This document shows, one piece after another, positions 46,849-55,753 of a stretch of DNA of 64,000 bases. Every line of letters begins with the position of its first letter. Positions within the stretch are counted from its first letter, which is position 1. The notes below the pieces were generated by a model. That model did no database searches, had not been told where the DNA came from, and saw only the letters and a program-made list of their open reading frames with translations. Origin of the DNA: Anaerolineae bacterium (lineage in GTDB: Bacteria > Chloroflexota > Anaerolineae > Aggregatilineales > Aggregatilineaceae); the NCBI GenBank assembly GCA_023382715.1, contig JAHDWP010000007.1, positions 1 through 64,000 of the forward strand, given 5' to 3'. The position numbers and the translations under genes were made by a program.

Positions 46849-48558
46849 CTACATCACATCCGGCGCGGACATGCCCAGCAGCGTCAGCAGACGCTTGAAG
46901 ACAACGCGCGCCGCCCCGTAGAGCCGCAGCCGCGCCCGCGCCAGGTCTTCCGGCACGTCTCCGTGCAGCACGCGCACTTCGTCGTACATCGGGTGGAACA
47001 GTCGCGCCAGGTCGAGCGCATAGAAGGCCAGCTTGTGCGGGGCCAGCTCCCCGTAACACTGCACCAGCACTTCGGGCATCTCCAGCATCTTGCGCACAAA
47101 GTCCCGCTCCTGCGCGCCGAGCAGGCTCAGATCGGCGCCGTCCGCGCTCAGGCCGCGCTCCGCCGCCTGGCGGAAGATGCCCGCACAGCGCACGTGGGCG
47201 TTCTGGATGTAGTAGACCGGATTCTCGTTGGCGTGCTTGCGGGCCAGGTCCAGGTCGAATTCCAGGTGGCTGTTGGGGCTGCGCGCCAGGATGAAGTAGC
47301 GCACCACGTCGGCCCCCACGTCGGCCACCAGGTCATCCTGGGTGACGAACTCGCCGCGCCGCGTGCTCATTTTGCGCTGCTCGCCGCCCTCAATCAGCGT
47401 CACGAACTGATAGATCACCACGTGCACCGGCTCCGGATCGTGGCCGAGGGCGGACAGGCCGCGCGCGACCGTCTGCGCCTCGACGATGTGATCCGCGCCC
47501 AGCACGTTGATCAGGGTGTCGAAGCCGCGCTCCAGCTTGTTGACGTGGTAGGCGATGTCCGGCAGGACGTAGGTCGGCTCGCCGCTGGACTTGACCAGCA
47601 CGCGGTCTTCCTCGTCGCCGAAGGTGGTGGCGCGGAACCAGGTTGCCTCTTTGGCGTCCGGCGGCAGCTTGGCGCGCTCTTCGTCGCCAGCACCCTCGCG
47701 CACGACCGCCCGGTAGACATGGCCGCGCGCTTCGAGCGCCTCCAGCGTGCGCCACACGCTGCCGTCTTCGTAGAGGCTGTTCTCGTTGAAGAAAGTGTCG
47801 AAGCGGATGTTGATCAGGGCCAGGCTGCGCTCGATCCAGGCGAACATAGCCCGCTCCGCTTCCAGCTTGAAGCGCTCCCACGGCTCGTCGCGCAGGGCAT
47901 CGCCGTGCGCCGCCACCAACTGGCGCGCAATCTCCACCAGGTACTCGCCCTGGTAACCCTCGGCGGGCAGCACGGCGGGCAGGCCGAGCGCCTGCAGATA
48001 GCGCGCCTGCAGGCTCTGGCCGAGGATGCGCATCTGGCGGCCCGCGTTGTTGAAGTAGTACTCCATCTGCACAGCATAGCCGAGCGCGGCCAGGATGTTG
48101 GCCATCGTGCTGCCGATCACGCCGTTGCGCGTGTGGCCGACGGTCAGCGGGCCGGTCGGGTTGGCGCTGACGCACTCGACCTGGGCGCGCTGGCCGCGCC
48201 CGATGTCGAGCGCGAAGACCTCATCGCCCGCCGCGATGATCGCGTCAATCTGCGCCAGCAGCCAGGATTCGTCCAGGCGAATGTTGAGGAAGCCCGGCGG
48301 GGCGACTTCGACGGCGGCGACGAAGGGCGCGGGCGGCATGTGGCGGGCGATGCTCTCCGCTACGTCGAGCGGCTTGCGCCGGGCGGGTTTGGCCAGTTGC
48401 AGGGCGACCGGGCTGGCGAACTCGCCCAGCTCTGGCTTGCTGCTGCGCTGGACGAGGATCGTCGCCGGGAGGTCGAACGGTGGCAGGTCGCCGGCGTCTT
48501 GCGCCGCTGTGATTGCGGCGCCGATCAGGGATGCGAGTTGGGGAGGCAGCAGGTGCAC
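46849..48558 (-). CDS. argS: Arginyl-tRNA synthetase
   Basis: ArgS charges tRNA-Arg. The GTG at 48558 is chosen because GGAG lies eight bases upstream and the following residues open the Arg N-domain. The 569-residue protein has the class I HIGH-type motif in ANPTGPLTVGHTRNGVIG, KMSTRRGEFV as the KMSKS equivalent, and the C-terminal anticodon-binding DALR domain (AFYALDLARLFHPMYDEVRVL). Length and order are normal. Confidence 0.95.
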   Translation of the reverse strand: MHLLPPQLASLIGAAITAAQDAGDLPPFDLPATILVQRSSKPELGEFASPVALQLAKPARRKPLDVAESIARHMPPAPFVAAVEVAPPGFLNIRLDESWLLAQIDAIIAAGDEVFALDIGRGQRAQVECVSANPTGPLTVGHTRNGVIGSTMANILAALGYAVQMEYYFNNAGRQMRILGQSLQARYLQALGLPAVLPAEGYQGEYLVEIARQLVAAHGDALRDEPWERFKLEAERAMFAWIERSLALINIRFDTFFNENSLYEDGSVWRTLEALEARGHVYRAVVREGAGDEERAKLPPDAKEATWFRATTFGDEEDRVLVKSSGEPTYVLPDIAYHVNKLERGFDTLINVLGADHIVEAQTVARGLSALGHDPEPVHVVIYQFVTLIEGGEQRKMSTRRGEFVTQDDLVADVGADVVRYFILARSPNSHLEFDLDLARKHANENPVYYIQNAHVRCAGIFRQAAERGLSADGADLSLLGAQERDFVRKMLEMPEVLVQCYGELAPHKLAFYALDLARLFHPMYDEVRVLHGDVPEDLARARLRLYGAARVVFKRLLTLLGMSAPDVM

Positions 48559-48864
48559 GGTCAACACTCCTTGACCGAAATGGGCGGGCCGGGCGCAAAG
48601 TCCGCGCCATTGTAGCACATTTCGTGGCGGGGGTGAGGGGGGAGTCTGGGCGAGCGCATCAGCGCCGGGCGGGGGTGAGATCAACCAGGGCGCGGCGGGA
48701 TAGCGCCCCGCTGCTGGACAGAAGTTGCACGCACGACTCGCTGGACGCCGGGCGAGATAGAGGGAGAGGGCAGGGTGCTGCGCCCCTCGGCGATCCCCCG
48801 CTCCCCCCGTTGGAGAGCGGGGGAAGCGAGGCAGAGACGGGACGAAGAGGCGGAGCTTCTCCGC
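48559..48864. repeat. Gene-free stretch with degenerate MITE fragment
   Basis: TACAAT at 48614-48609 on the minus strand may be an argS -10. A right end of the MITE family (GACAGAAGTTGCACGCAC) with part of the hairpin module lies at about 48655-48733. GGAGAGCGGGG blocks follow. No gene is seen. Confidence 0.45.
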
Positions 48865-49914
48865 TCAGTACACGGTCTGGGCGTAGATAGCGAGCACGAC
48901 CAACGCCTGAAGCACGGCTCGCGCCTCTGGCCGGTCAAGCCCCCACTGCACCAACCCGTCCCCCGTGAAGGCCGGCAACCGCCCGCTGCTGTGCAGCAGC
49001 CCGGCCTTGAACGCGCTTTCCTGGGCCGCGACGTTGGCGAATTCTGCGGCGAGATCGGGGTTGACCGAGCCAGCGCCCACGTAGAGCGTGTCGAAAGTCA
49101 GGCCGAGCACCGGCGCATAGTCCGCCGCGAAGAAGCTGCCCATGCTGCGCAGCGTTTCCTCTGGCTGCTGGACGAGCACCGCCGACGGGATGATCACGAT
49201 GGCCGCCGGCGGCACATTGCCGGGCATCGGCAGCGCGCCCGGCTCGGCGACCAGGATGTCCAGGCCGAACTCGCTGCGGATGGCGAGCACATCATCCAGC
49301 AGCACCGGCGGTTCCAGCCCGCGCTCGGCCAGCCACTGCCGGTTGAGCAGGATTATCTGGTAGCCCCAGGTGACCGGTTGGCCCGCCAGGGGATCGCCCC
49401 CGCACATGGTCAGATCAGGAGCCGACTCGCACATCCAGCCCATCGTGCGCGCCATCGCGCGCTCGTCGAACTGGACTGGGGGCAGCGCAGGATTGACCGG
49501 CTCCCACAGGCAGCCTTCGGGCGGCCCCCCGCCGCAGGCGTTGTTGAACAGGCCGGGCAGCGCCTCGAGCAACGCCGCCAGGAAAAACTCGCCGCGCGAT
49601 GGCCGGGGCAGAATGAGGGCGTTTTCGACCAGCGGCTCGGCGATGTCTGTGGGGGCGAAGATGACATCCGGCCCCGGCTCTCCCGCTTCACGGGCAGCGA
49701 TCACCGCCTGCAGCAGGTAGGGCGCTTCGACGACGCGAACATCCGCCCGCGCGCCCAACCCGTCAGCGAAGGCCCTGGTTGCGTCCTCGATGACGCTGAC
49801 ATCTTCTTCTGCCAGCGCCGACCACACATGCAGTTCTCCCGCCTGTGCCAGGGCGCCGTGCCCCAACGGGACGACGCTCAGCAGCGCGATCACAAGTACC
49901 AGTTTTCTCCACAC
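48865..49914 (-). CDS. Extracellular solute-binding protein (family 1 type)
   Basis: The GTG at 49914 has AAGGAG nine bases upstream and opens into a signal peptide (KLVLVIALLSVVPLGHGALA). The 349-residue protein resembles the maltose-type ABC binding proteins: LHVWSALAEEDVSVIEDATRAF at the mature start, PDVIFAPTDIAEPL and WGYQIILLNRQWLAERGLEPP. The mid-region has extra Cys (NNACGGGPPEGCLW, WMCESAPDLTMCGGD) that could form disulfides. No ABC permease or ATPase adjoins. The substrate is unknown. Confidence 0.8.
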   Translation of the reverse strand: MWRKLVLVIALLSVVPLGHGALAQAGELHVWSALAEEDVSVIEDATRAFADGLGARADVRVVEAPYLLQAVIAAREAGEPGPDVIFAPTDIAEPLVENALILPRPSRGEFFLAALLEALPGLFNNACGGGPPEGCLWEPVNPALPPVQFDERAMARTMGWMCESAPDLTMCGGDPLAGQPVTWGYQIILLNRQWLAERGLEPPVLLDDVLAIRSEFGLDILVAEPGALPMPGNVPPAAIVIIPSAVLVQQPEETLRSMGSFFAADYAPVLGLTFDTLYVGAGSVNPDLAAEFANVAAQESAFKAGLLHSSGRLPAFTGDGLVQWGLDRPEARAVLQALVVLAIYAQTVY

Positions 49915-50231
49915 GGCAGGTTGCTCCTTCGCCGTCTTGTGCGCCCGGACTATCCTGGAACGCCTGGTTTGATTATACTCACTTTGTCCGGCGAGGTGAG
50001 AGTCGGGACTCTCGCCGGGGCGCATCTCATGACAGGGACGAGATTCCCGAACCGCAGAGGCGCAGAGGTTGCGGAGAAGGGCCAGAATCCTCTCGGCACT
50101 CTTTTTCCCTGCATCTCAGCGGCGATCTTCCGTCCCCCAATGAGCTGCTCCCTCACGTCCTCGCTGTCATGTGCAGCGCCATCACACGCGATCCACAGAT
50201 CAGCGGACTGGCCCGAAAGGATTGGCGATCT
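49915..50231. other. Gene-free divergent region
   Basis: TATAAT at 49977-49972 on the minus strand may be the -10 of the binding-protein gene. A copy of the CCGCAGAGGCGCAGAG repeat lies at 50052-50067. AAAGGA (about 50214-50219) lies before the GTG at 50232 of the epimerase. Confidence 0.45.
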
Positions 50232-51263
50232 GTGCGTATTCTCATTATAGGCGGCACGCGCTTCATCGGCCCGCCGCTTGTCCACCTGCTGCATGACCAG
50301 GGTCATACGATCTGGCTATTTCACCGCCATCCAGCCCAGGTCGCGCTGCCGGAAGGCGTCCAGCACCTCTTCGGTGAGCGCGCGCGGCTGCCCGACCATG
50401 CGGACGACTTTCGCAACATCCTGCCGGACGTGGTCATTGACATGATCCCGCTCGGCGAGCAGGACGCGCATATCGTCGTGACGGCCTTCCGGGGCCTCGC
50501 CGGGCGGCTGATCAGCCTCAGCAGCCAGGATGTCTACCGCGCCTATGGCCGGGTGCAGGGCACCGAGCCAGGCCACCCCGATCCGCTCCCGCTGACCGAA
50601 GATAGCCCCCTGCGCCAGCGTCTCTACCCGTACCGCGCCGAGACTCCCCGCGCTAGCGACGACCCGCGCCGCGCCCTGGACGACTACGAAAAAATTCTCG
50701 TCGAGCGCGTGATTCTGGGCGCGCCAGACCTGCCCGGCACCGTGCTGCGCCTGCCGATGATCTATGGGCCGGGCGACTACCAGCACCGCCTGTACGAGTA
50801 CCTCAGGCGCATGGACGATGATCGCCCGGCGATCCTGGTCAGCGAGCAGCTCGCCCGCTGGCGCTGGACGCGCGACTACGTGGGCAACACCGCCGCTGCC
50901 ATCGCCCTGGCCGCGACCAATTCGCGCGCTGCCGGGCGCATCTACAACATCGGCGAGCGCACCGCTCTCACCACCGCCGACTGGATTCGGGCCATCGGCC
51001 AGGTCGCCGGCTGGGATGGGCTGGTCGTCGCCGCGCCAGATTACCAGCTTCCCCTGGAGATGCAGTCGCATGCCGGGCTGGATCAGGAACTCTACGTGGA
51101 CACGACGCGCATTCGCAGCGAGCTGGGCTTCATCGCCCACTACACCCGCGAGGAGGGCCTGCGCCACACCGTCGCCTGGGAGCGCGCCAACACCCCGCCC
51201 GCGCGCGATCCGCGCCAGTTCGATTACGCCGCCGAAGACGCCATCCTGGCCCGGCTGCTCTAG
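50232..51263 (+). CDS. NAD-dependent epimerase/dehydratase family protein
   Basis: The GTG start opens directly on the Rossmann motif RILIIGGTRFIGPPLVHLL (2-20), the GGTRFIG form common in this extended SDR branch. LSSQDVYRAYGR and RLPMIYGPGDYQHR are typical. In place of the classical Tyr-x-x-x-Lys pair, the motif near residue 156 is DYEKILVERV, so Tyr and Lys are closer than usual (Tyr-Glu-Lys) and activity may differ. Substrate unknown, probably a nucleotide sugar. Confidence 0.82.
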   Translation: MRILIIGGTRFIGPPLVHLLHDQGHTIWLFHRHPAQVALPEGVQHLFGERARLPDHADDFRNILPDVVIDMIPLGEQDAHIVVTAFRGLAGRLISLSSQDVYRAYGRVQGTEPGHPDPLPLTEDSPLRQRLYPYRAETPRASDDPRRALDDYEKILVERVILGAPDLPGTVLRLPMIYGPGDYQHRLYEYLRRMDDDRPAILVSEQLARWRWTRDYVGNTAAAIALAATNSRAAGRIYNIGERTALTTADWIRAIGQVAGWDGLVVAAPDYQLPLEMQSHAGLDQELYVDTTRIRSELGFIAHYTREEGLRHTVAWERANTPPARDPRQFDYAAEDAILARLL

Positions 51264-51568
51264 GCAACTCCAACCCTTGCGCTGAGTGTAGCATGGCGGG
51301 TGCGCGCCCGTGCCCCCCAGTGTGTGGGGGCTTGCGCGCCGCCGCAGCGCCCCCCGTGACCTCACCCCCGCTCGGCGCTGACGCGCCTCACCGCCCCCTC
51401 TCCGATGCGGAGAGGGGGTAAGCCGAGCGCAGCGAGGCTGGGGGTGAGGTAAAGCTCCACTGCCCCCAGTGTGTGGGGGCTTGCGCGCCGCCGCTGCGCC
51501 CATTACCATAGAGACGCACGGCGCTGCCGGAACATCCCGGCCCGCTTACGCGCCGGCCTGAATCGCGA
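51264..51568. repeat. Gene-free stretch: hairpin repeat flanked by direct repeats
   Basis: A full ACCTCACCCCC-type hairpin (51359-51450) is bordered by two copies of CCCCCAGTGTGTGGGGGCTTGCGCGCCGCCGC (about 51314-51345 and 51464-51495). This suggests a duplication or insertion around the hairpin. No gene is seen. Confidence 0.6.
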
Positions 51569-52486
51569 ATGAGGCCCATGTATAAGGTCAACGTCTCCGT
51601 CCCCGCCGTCAGCACCAACGTCGGCCCTGGCTTCGACGTGCTGGGGCTGGCCCTGAACCTGCGCAACGTCATCGAGCTGAGTCTGCGCGCCGACGACCGG
51701 CTCGATGTGCATGTGGAGGGCGAGGGCCAGGAAGCCCTGGCACTGGACGTGACCAACCCGGCCATGCGCGCCGCCGTGCGCCTGTTTCAGGAATTGGAGC
51801 AGGCCCCCGCCGGCCTCAACGTGCGCTGCGCCAACCGCATCCCCTACGGCGCCGGCCTCAGCGCGCGGGTGTCGCTGGCTGTGGGCGGACTGGTCGGGGC
51901 GAACAACCTGCTCGGCGGCCCGCTGAGCCACGACGCGCTGGTGCGCATGGCCGTCGAGCTGACCGGGGACGGGCCGGCGGTCGTGGCGGCCATCTCCGGC
52001 GGGCTGAGCGCGTGCAGCGCCGGTGCCGAAGGGCCGATCTACCGCACGGTGCCGATCCGTCCGCTGCGTGCGGTGATCGCCGTGCCGCGCCTGCCAGACT
52101 TCCAGCCGCGCCTGCGAGCCGACCTGCCCGCGCGGGTGACGATGAGCGACGCCACCCACAACATCGGGCACGCGGCGCTGGTCATTGAGGCGCTGCGCCT
52201 GGGCGACTTCAAGCTGCTGCGCGAGGCGCTGAGCGATCGGCTGCACGAGCCGTATCGCCGCCAGCACATCCCCGCCTACAACGCCGTCGTCGCGGCGGCA
52301 GAGGACGCGGGCGCGGTCGCTGTGACGCTGTGCGGGCCGGGGCCGGCGCTGCTAGCCTTCGCCCCCTACAATCACGAGAGCATCGAAGGGGCCATGCAGC
52401 GCGCCTTCCGCGCGGCGGGCATCGAGGCGCGCACCTGGTCGCTGGGCAGCGATCAGCAGGGCGTGGTGATCAGCGTTGTGCAGTGA
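51569..52486 (+). CDS. thrB: Homoserine kinase-like GHMP kinase
   Basis: ThrB phosphorylates homoserine on the way to threonine. The 305-residue protein starts MYKVNVSVPAVSTNVGPGFDVLGLALNL (from residue 4), which is typical of homoserine kinases. The GHMP phosphate loop is altered: IPYGAGLSARVSLAVGG (91-107) instead of a GLGSSA type. The C-terminal GPGPALLAFAP motif is normal. The first or second ATG (51569, 51578) may be used. Function is likely but the loop change merits caution. Confidence 0.78.
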   Translation: MRPMYKVNVSVPAVSTNVGPGFDVLGLALNLRNVIELSLRADDRLDVHVEGEGQEALALDVTNPAMRAAVRLFQELEQAPAGLNVRCANRIPYGAGLSARVSLAVGGLVGANNLLGGPLSHDALVRMAVELTGDGPAVVAAISGGLSACSAGAEGPIYRTVPIRPLRAVIAVPRLPDFQPRLRADLPARVTMSDATHNIGHAALVIEALRLGDFKLLREALSDRLHEPYRRQHIPAYNAVVAAAEDAGAVAVTLCGPGPALLAFAPYNHESIEGAMQRAFRAAGIEARTWSLGSDQQGVVISVVQ

Positions 52487-52529
52487 GGCACAGGCCGTTC
52501 ATCATTTCCATAATTTACATCAGCAATAA

Positions 52530-52558
52530 TTGACTATTTCAATGAACGCTGTTACACT
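52530..52558 (+). promoter_or_regulatory. Promoter of the HesB/IscA-like gene
   Basis: TTGACT (52530-52535) and TACACT (52553-52558) have a 17-base spacer, near consensus. Transcription would start about 40 bases before the ATG at 52605. Confidence 0.65.
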
Positions 52559-52604
52559 TTGACCAATCGTCCATTGTCCGCAGTACACAGCATAGGAGCA
52601 TATC

Positions 52605-53111
52605 ATGGCCGATGGTACCCAGATTGACGTCCAGCAGCCCGCTATGCCGGAGACAGAGTTCCCCCTGTTGACTATCACACCGCTCGCCGTCAGCAAGGTT
52701 CGTGAGTTGATGGCGGAGCGTCAGCTTGAAGGCTTCGCGCTGCGCGTGTTCACCCAGGGTGGCGGCGCCGGCCTGTCCTATGGCATGGCCTTCGAAGAGA
52801 CGATCTACGAGCAGGACTGCGTCGTGGAGAGCGATGGCCTGCGCCTGGTGATTGACCCCACCAGCCTGTCGTACATGGTTGGCTCGGAGATTGATTTTGT
52901 GGACAGCCTGTTGGGCAGTGGGTTTGCTATCAATAATCCGAACGCTATCTCGACCTGCGGCTGCGGCGGTCACTCTCACGAGGGCGAAAGCGGCGGCTGC
53001 GGCTGCGGCGGTCATTCGCACGCGGACGAAGATGACGCGGTAGGTCACAGCGGCGGCTGCGGCTGTGGCGGTGGGGGGGGCGGTGGCGGCTGCGGCTGCG
53101 GCGGCCACTAG
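52605..53111 (+). CDS. HesB/IscA-family protein with Cys/Gly/His-rich tail
   Basis: A-type carriers bring iron-sulfur clusters to target enzymes using three Cys. Residues 20-120 fit the fold: LLTITPLAVSKVRELM, LRVFTQGGGAGLSYGMAFEE and the final TCGCG with Cys118 and Cys120. The first of the three usual Cys is replaced by Ala55 (GGGA instead of GGGC). The protein then extends by about 48 residues containing three more CGCG blocks (132-135, 152-155, 163-166) and GHSH pairs. Such a tail could bind metal or a cluster. The total of 168 residues is well above the usual 105-120. A terminator follows. Confidence 0.82.
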   Translation: MADGTQIDVQQPAMPETEFPLLTITPLAVSKVRELMAERQLEGFALRVFTQGGGAGLSYGMAFEETIYEQDCVVESDGLRLVIDPTSLSYMVGSEIDFVDSLLGSGFAINNPNAISTCGCGGHSHEGESGGCGCGGHSHADEDDAVGHSGGCGCGGGGGGGGCGCGGH

Positions 53112-53142
53112 ACCCGCAGCATCCCAATTACGATGCGAAAAG

Positions 53143-53166
53143 AGCCGGCCCGCGCCGGCTTTTTTC
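53143..53166 (+). terminator. Intrinsic terminator after the HesB-like gene
   Basis: AGCCGGC (53143-53149) and GCCGGCT (53154-53160) pair around a four-base loop and run into six T residues. It lies 32 bases after the stop codon. Confidence 0.9.
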
Positions 53167-53228
53167 TACGGCGGAGGACGCGGGACGCGGGCGCGCGCCA
53201 CAACTCCGGGATGCGCCCTACAACCTCC

Positions 53229-53330
53229 GGGTGCGTGCAAAACCTGTCAGGCGGTGGGGGCGCTGCTCTGCTGCGCCCCGACTGACCTCACCCCCGCGCG
53301 GCGAGTCGCTGTCAGCCTTTGCACGCACCC
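53229..53330. mobile_element. MITE-like element with perfect 8-bp target duplication
   Basis: The ends GGGTGCGTGCAAAACCTGTC and CTGTCAGCCTTTGCACGCACCC are inverted over about 22 bases. The element is flanked by CAACCTCC on both sides (53221-53228 and 53331-53338), a perfect duplication that marks the exact ends. The 102-bp interior has the GGGGCGCTGCTCTGCTGCGCCCC palindrome and no reading frame. This is the best evidence that the family moves. Confidence 0.82.
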
Positions 53331-53368
53331 CAACCTCCTCCGCCATTTCTCGCGCGGGGAGCCGGTGC

Positions 53369-53374
53369 TATAAT
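53369..53374 (+). promoter_or_regulatory. Extended -10 box of the LysM lipoprotein gene
   Basis: TGC-TATAAT forms an extended -10 element 80 bases before the ATG at 53454. The -35 (TTTCTC, 17 bases upstream) is weak. Confidence 0.5.
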
Positions 53375-53453
53375 CGGCATGGGCGACCGGGCAGAGAAGC
53401 GGGGCCGCCAGCCATTCACCCCGCCCCTGGCCCATCGCCGAGGAGGGTGGGCC

Positions 53454-54524
53454 ATGCACACGCCGATCACACGGAATCGCCGCGCCGCGTTACCGCTGGT
53501 TTGCCTGCTGCTGGCGACCCTGGCTTGCAGCCTGAGCATGGGCGACCAAGCCGACGACAACGCGCCGCCCGTCCAATCGCCTGCCTTCAGCCCCTTCCCG
53601 ACGCCGTTCGCCTGGCCGACCGTCACCTTCCCCCCCACGCTCATCCCGACGACCGCCGCGCCGCTGCCGACCGCCTGCACGCGCTACACCGCCTGGCCGC
53701 TGTACACCGTGGTCGCCGGAGACACGCTCGGCAACATCGCCCAGCGCACCGGGACGACCACCCAGCAGCTCGCCGCCGCCAACTGCCTGGCCGACAGCAA
53801 CCTGATCTACGTGGGCCAGCAGCTTTACGTGCCGCTGATTCCGGCCACGAACACGCCCGGCCCCACCGCGACCCTCACCACGGCGCCCAACGCGCCCGTC
53901 TTCGGGCAGGCGATCACCGTCAGCCAGCACTGGCGTGACAGCGCGGGCCAGGCCGTCACCTATTACCAGACGGTGCGCGTGAGCGTCGGCGAAGTGACCA
54001 ACGCCGATAGCGTCAGCTTCTTCGTCAGCGGGGCGACGGGCGGCGCAGCGGCCTACATCGGCCAGGATCGCGACCCCTGGGACGGCGCGTTCATAGACTA
54101 TACTTTCCCCGCGCCGGGCACGTACACCTTCCAGGCCGCCGCCGAGAACGAATTCACCCGCGTCAACAGCGGGACCTTCAGCGTGCGCTACGATCCGAGC
54201 TTCGTGCCGCCCGGCGCGCACCAGTACAATACGCTGGCCTTCGCCCCGGCGGTGAGCACTTCCGGCGGCTGGACGACGCTGCGCGCCGGCACCGCCGTCA
54301 CCATCACCTGGCCGGACGCGCCGGGCGGGGCGACGCGCGTGGATTTCAACCTGACGCCGACCGGCGGCGCAGCGCGCATCATCGGCAGCGACGCCAACCC
54401 GCTCGACGGGGCGACGATCACCTGGACGGTGCCCGCCGGGACGACCGGCCAGGTGCAGGGGCGGGCGATCATGCCCAACGGCCAGGTGATTTCCAGCGAC
54501 GCGGCGGGAGTCATCGCCCAATGA
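53454..54524 (+). CDS. LysM-domain lipoprotein
   Basis: The 356-residue protein starts after GAGGAGGG and has a lipobox LATLAC (lipid Cys at 25). A Pro/Thr linker leads to one LysM domain (82-126: YTVVAGDTLGNIAQRTGTTTQQLAAANCL...IYVGQQLYVP), which binds peptidoglycan. Two beta-sandwich Ig-like repeats follow (about 145-245 and 255-350), each with a QDRDPWDGAFIDYTFPAPG or SDANPLDGATITWTVPAG motif. It is probably a wall-linked structural or binding protein. It is followed by a methyltransferase gene after 22 bases. Confidence 0.83.
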   Translation: MHTPITRNRRAALPLVCLLLATLACSLSMGDQADDNAPPVQSPAFSPFPTPFAWPTVTFPPTLIPTTAAPLPTACTRYTAWPLYTVVAGDTLGNIAQRTGTTTQQLAAANCLADSNLIYVGQQLYVPLIPATNTPGPTATLTTAPNAPVFGQAITVSQHWRDSAGQAVTYYQTVRVSVGEVTNADSVSFFVSGATGGAAAYIGQDRDPWDGAFIDYTFPAPGTYTFQAAAENEFTRVNSGTFSVRYDPSFVPPGAHQYNTLAFAPAVSTSGGWTTLRAGTAVTITWPDAPGGATRVDFNLTPTGGAARIIGSDANPLDGATITWTVPAGTTGQVQGRAIMPNGQVISSDAAGVIAQ

Positions 54525-54546
54525 CGGCTCGCGCAGGGGTGGGCGC

Positions 54547-55407
54547 ATGACCTGGCTGATTTTTCTCGCGCTGGCCGCCGCTATTGGCGGCGCGCTGTGG
54601 TATCTGCTGATCAAGACTGAGGGCATCTACCTGGGCCGGGGCGCGGTGATCTGGCTCTACGACCTCTACGCCGGGCGTTACGACGCCATCAAGCAGTACG
54701 ATGCGGCGGACGAGGATGTGTACCTGGCCCAGCCCATCCTCGAACGGCTGGACTGCGCCCGCGCGCCGCTGGTGCTCGACGTGGCGACCGGCACGGGGCG
54801 GCTGCCGCTGGCCCTGCTGGAACAGCCCGGCTTTCAGGGGCGAATCATCGCCCTCGACCTCAGCCGTAAGATGCTGGCTCGCGCCGCTGAAAAGCTCGCT
54901 CCGTTCGGCGATCGCGCCGCCCTGCTGCACCATCCTGCCGAGACGCTGCCCTTCCCCGATGGAGCCTTCGACCTGGTGACCTGCCTGGAGACGCTGGAGT
55001 TCCTGATGGGCGCGCGGGCCGTGCTCGGCGAGCTGGTGCGCGTCTTGCGACCGGGCGGGCTGCTGGTGCTGACCAACCGCCAGGGGCTGGACGCGCGGCT
55101 GATGCCCGGCCATACCTTCACCCACGAGGTGTTCGAGCGGCTGCTGCGCGACGACCTGGGCCTGGATCGGGTGGAGGTGTTGCCCTGGCAGCTCGACTAC
55201 CGCATCGTCTACGCGCGCAAGCCGGGGGACGCCGTGCCTGTTGGCGCGCGTCCGCTGGAGGAAGTGTGGCGCTGCCCCGCCTGCGCCGCCGTTGACCTGG
55301 TGCCGGTGCGCGACGGCTGGCGCTGCCTGGCCTGCGAGACGCTCGTCCCGCGCGGCGCGGACGGGGTGATCGAGGCGGTGCGCGCGCGGCGCGAACGCGC
55401 TCGCTAG
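54547..55407 (+). CDS. Membrane-anchored class I methyltransferase with zinc-ribbon-like C-terminus
   Basis: The 286-residue protein has an N-terminal membrane helix (2-21), then a ubiquinone-methyltransferase-like domain: VLDVATGTGRLPLAL (76-90), IIALDLSRKML and LPFPDGAFDLVTCLETLEF. Near the C-terminus CPAC...CLAC (about 243-262) could bind zinc. Substrate unknown; lipids are plausible because of the anchor. Confidence 0.82.
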   Translation: MTWLIFLALAAAIGGALWYLLIKTEGIYLGRGAVIWLYDLYAGRYDAIKQYDAADEDVYLAQPILERLDCARAPLVLDVATGTGRLPLALLEQPGFQGRIIALDLSRKMLARAAEKLAPFGDRAALLHHPAETLPFPDGAFDLVTCLETLEFLMGARAVLGELVRVLRPGGLLVLTNRQGLDARLMPGHTFTHEVFERLLRDDLGLDRVEVLPWQLDYRIVYARKPGDAVPVGARPLEEVWRCPACAAVDLVPVRDGWRCLACETLVPRGADGVIEAVRARRERAR

Positions 55408-55753
55408 TGCGCGGCGGGACCTGCCGGGCAGGGGCGCTCTGCTCTGTGCGTCACGCGATGTAGGGTTCTGCTACGAAATCCGGCCATAAGGTTTTGCCAT
55501 TTGTCGGTAGCAACACGGGCGACTGTGCCGCGCCAGAAGCCGGTTGACCTCACCCCCCGGCCCCCTCTCCACACGCGGAGAGGGGAGATCTGGTGGAGTT
55601 CCGTCCCCGCTTCGCAGGGTGTATCGCCAACAGGGCTAACCTCTACACGCGCCCGGCTCTAGGCGGCGGCTGGCAAACGCGGCCCGACCCCTGTAGAATG
55701 ACCCCGGTCTCGCATCGGTGCGCTGTCGCGCACCCGTCACCGGCTCGGCTGCC
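55408..55753. repeat. Gene-free stretch with partial repeats
   Basis: A CCTGCCGGGCAGGGGCGCTCTGCTCTGTGCG block (about 55421-55451) resembles the internal MITE sequence, and a hairpin fragment GTTGACCTCACCCCCC...CGGAGAGGGG lies at 55543-55588. No gene is seen. Confidence 0.45.
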
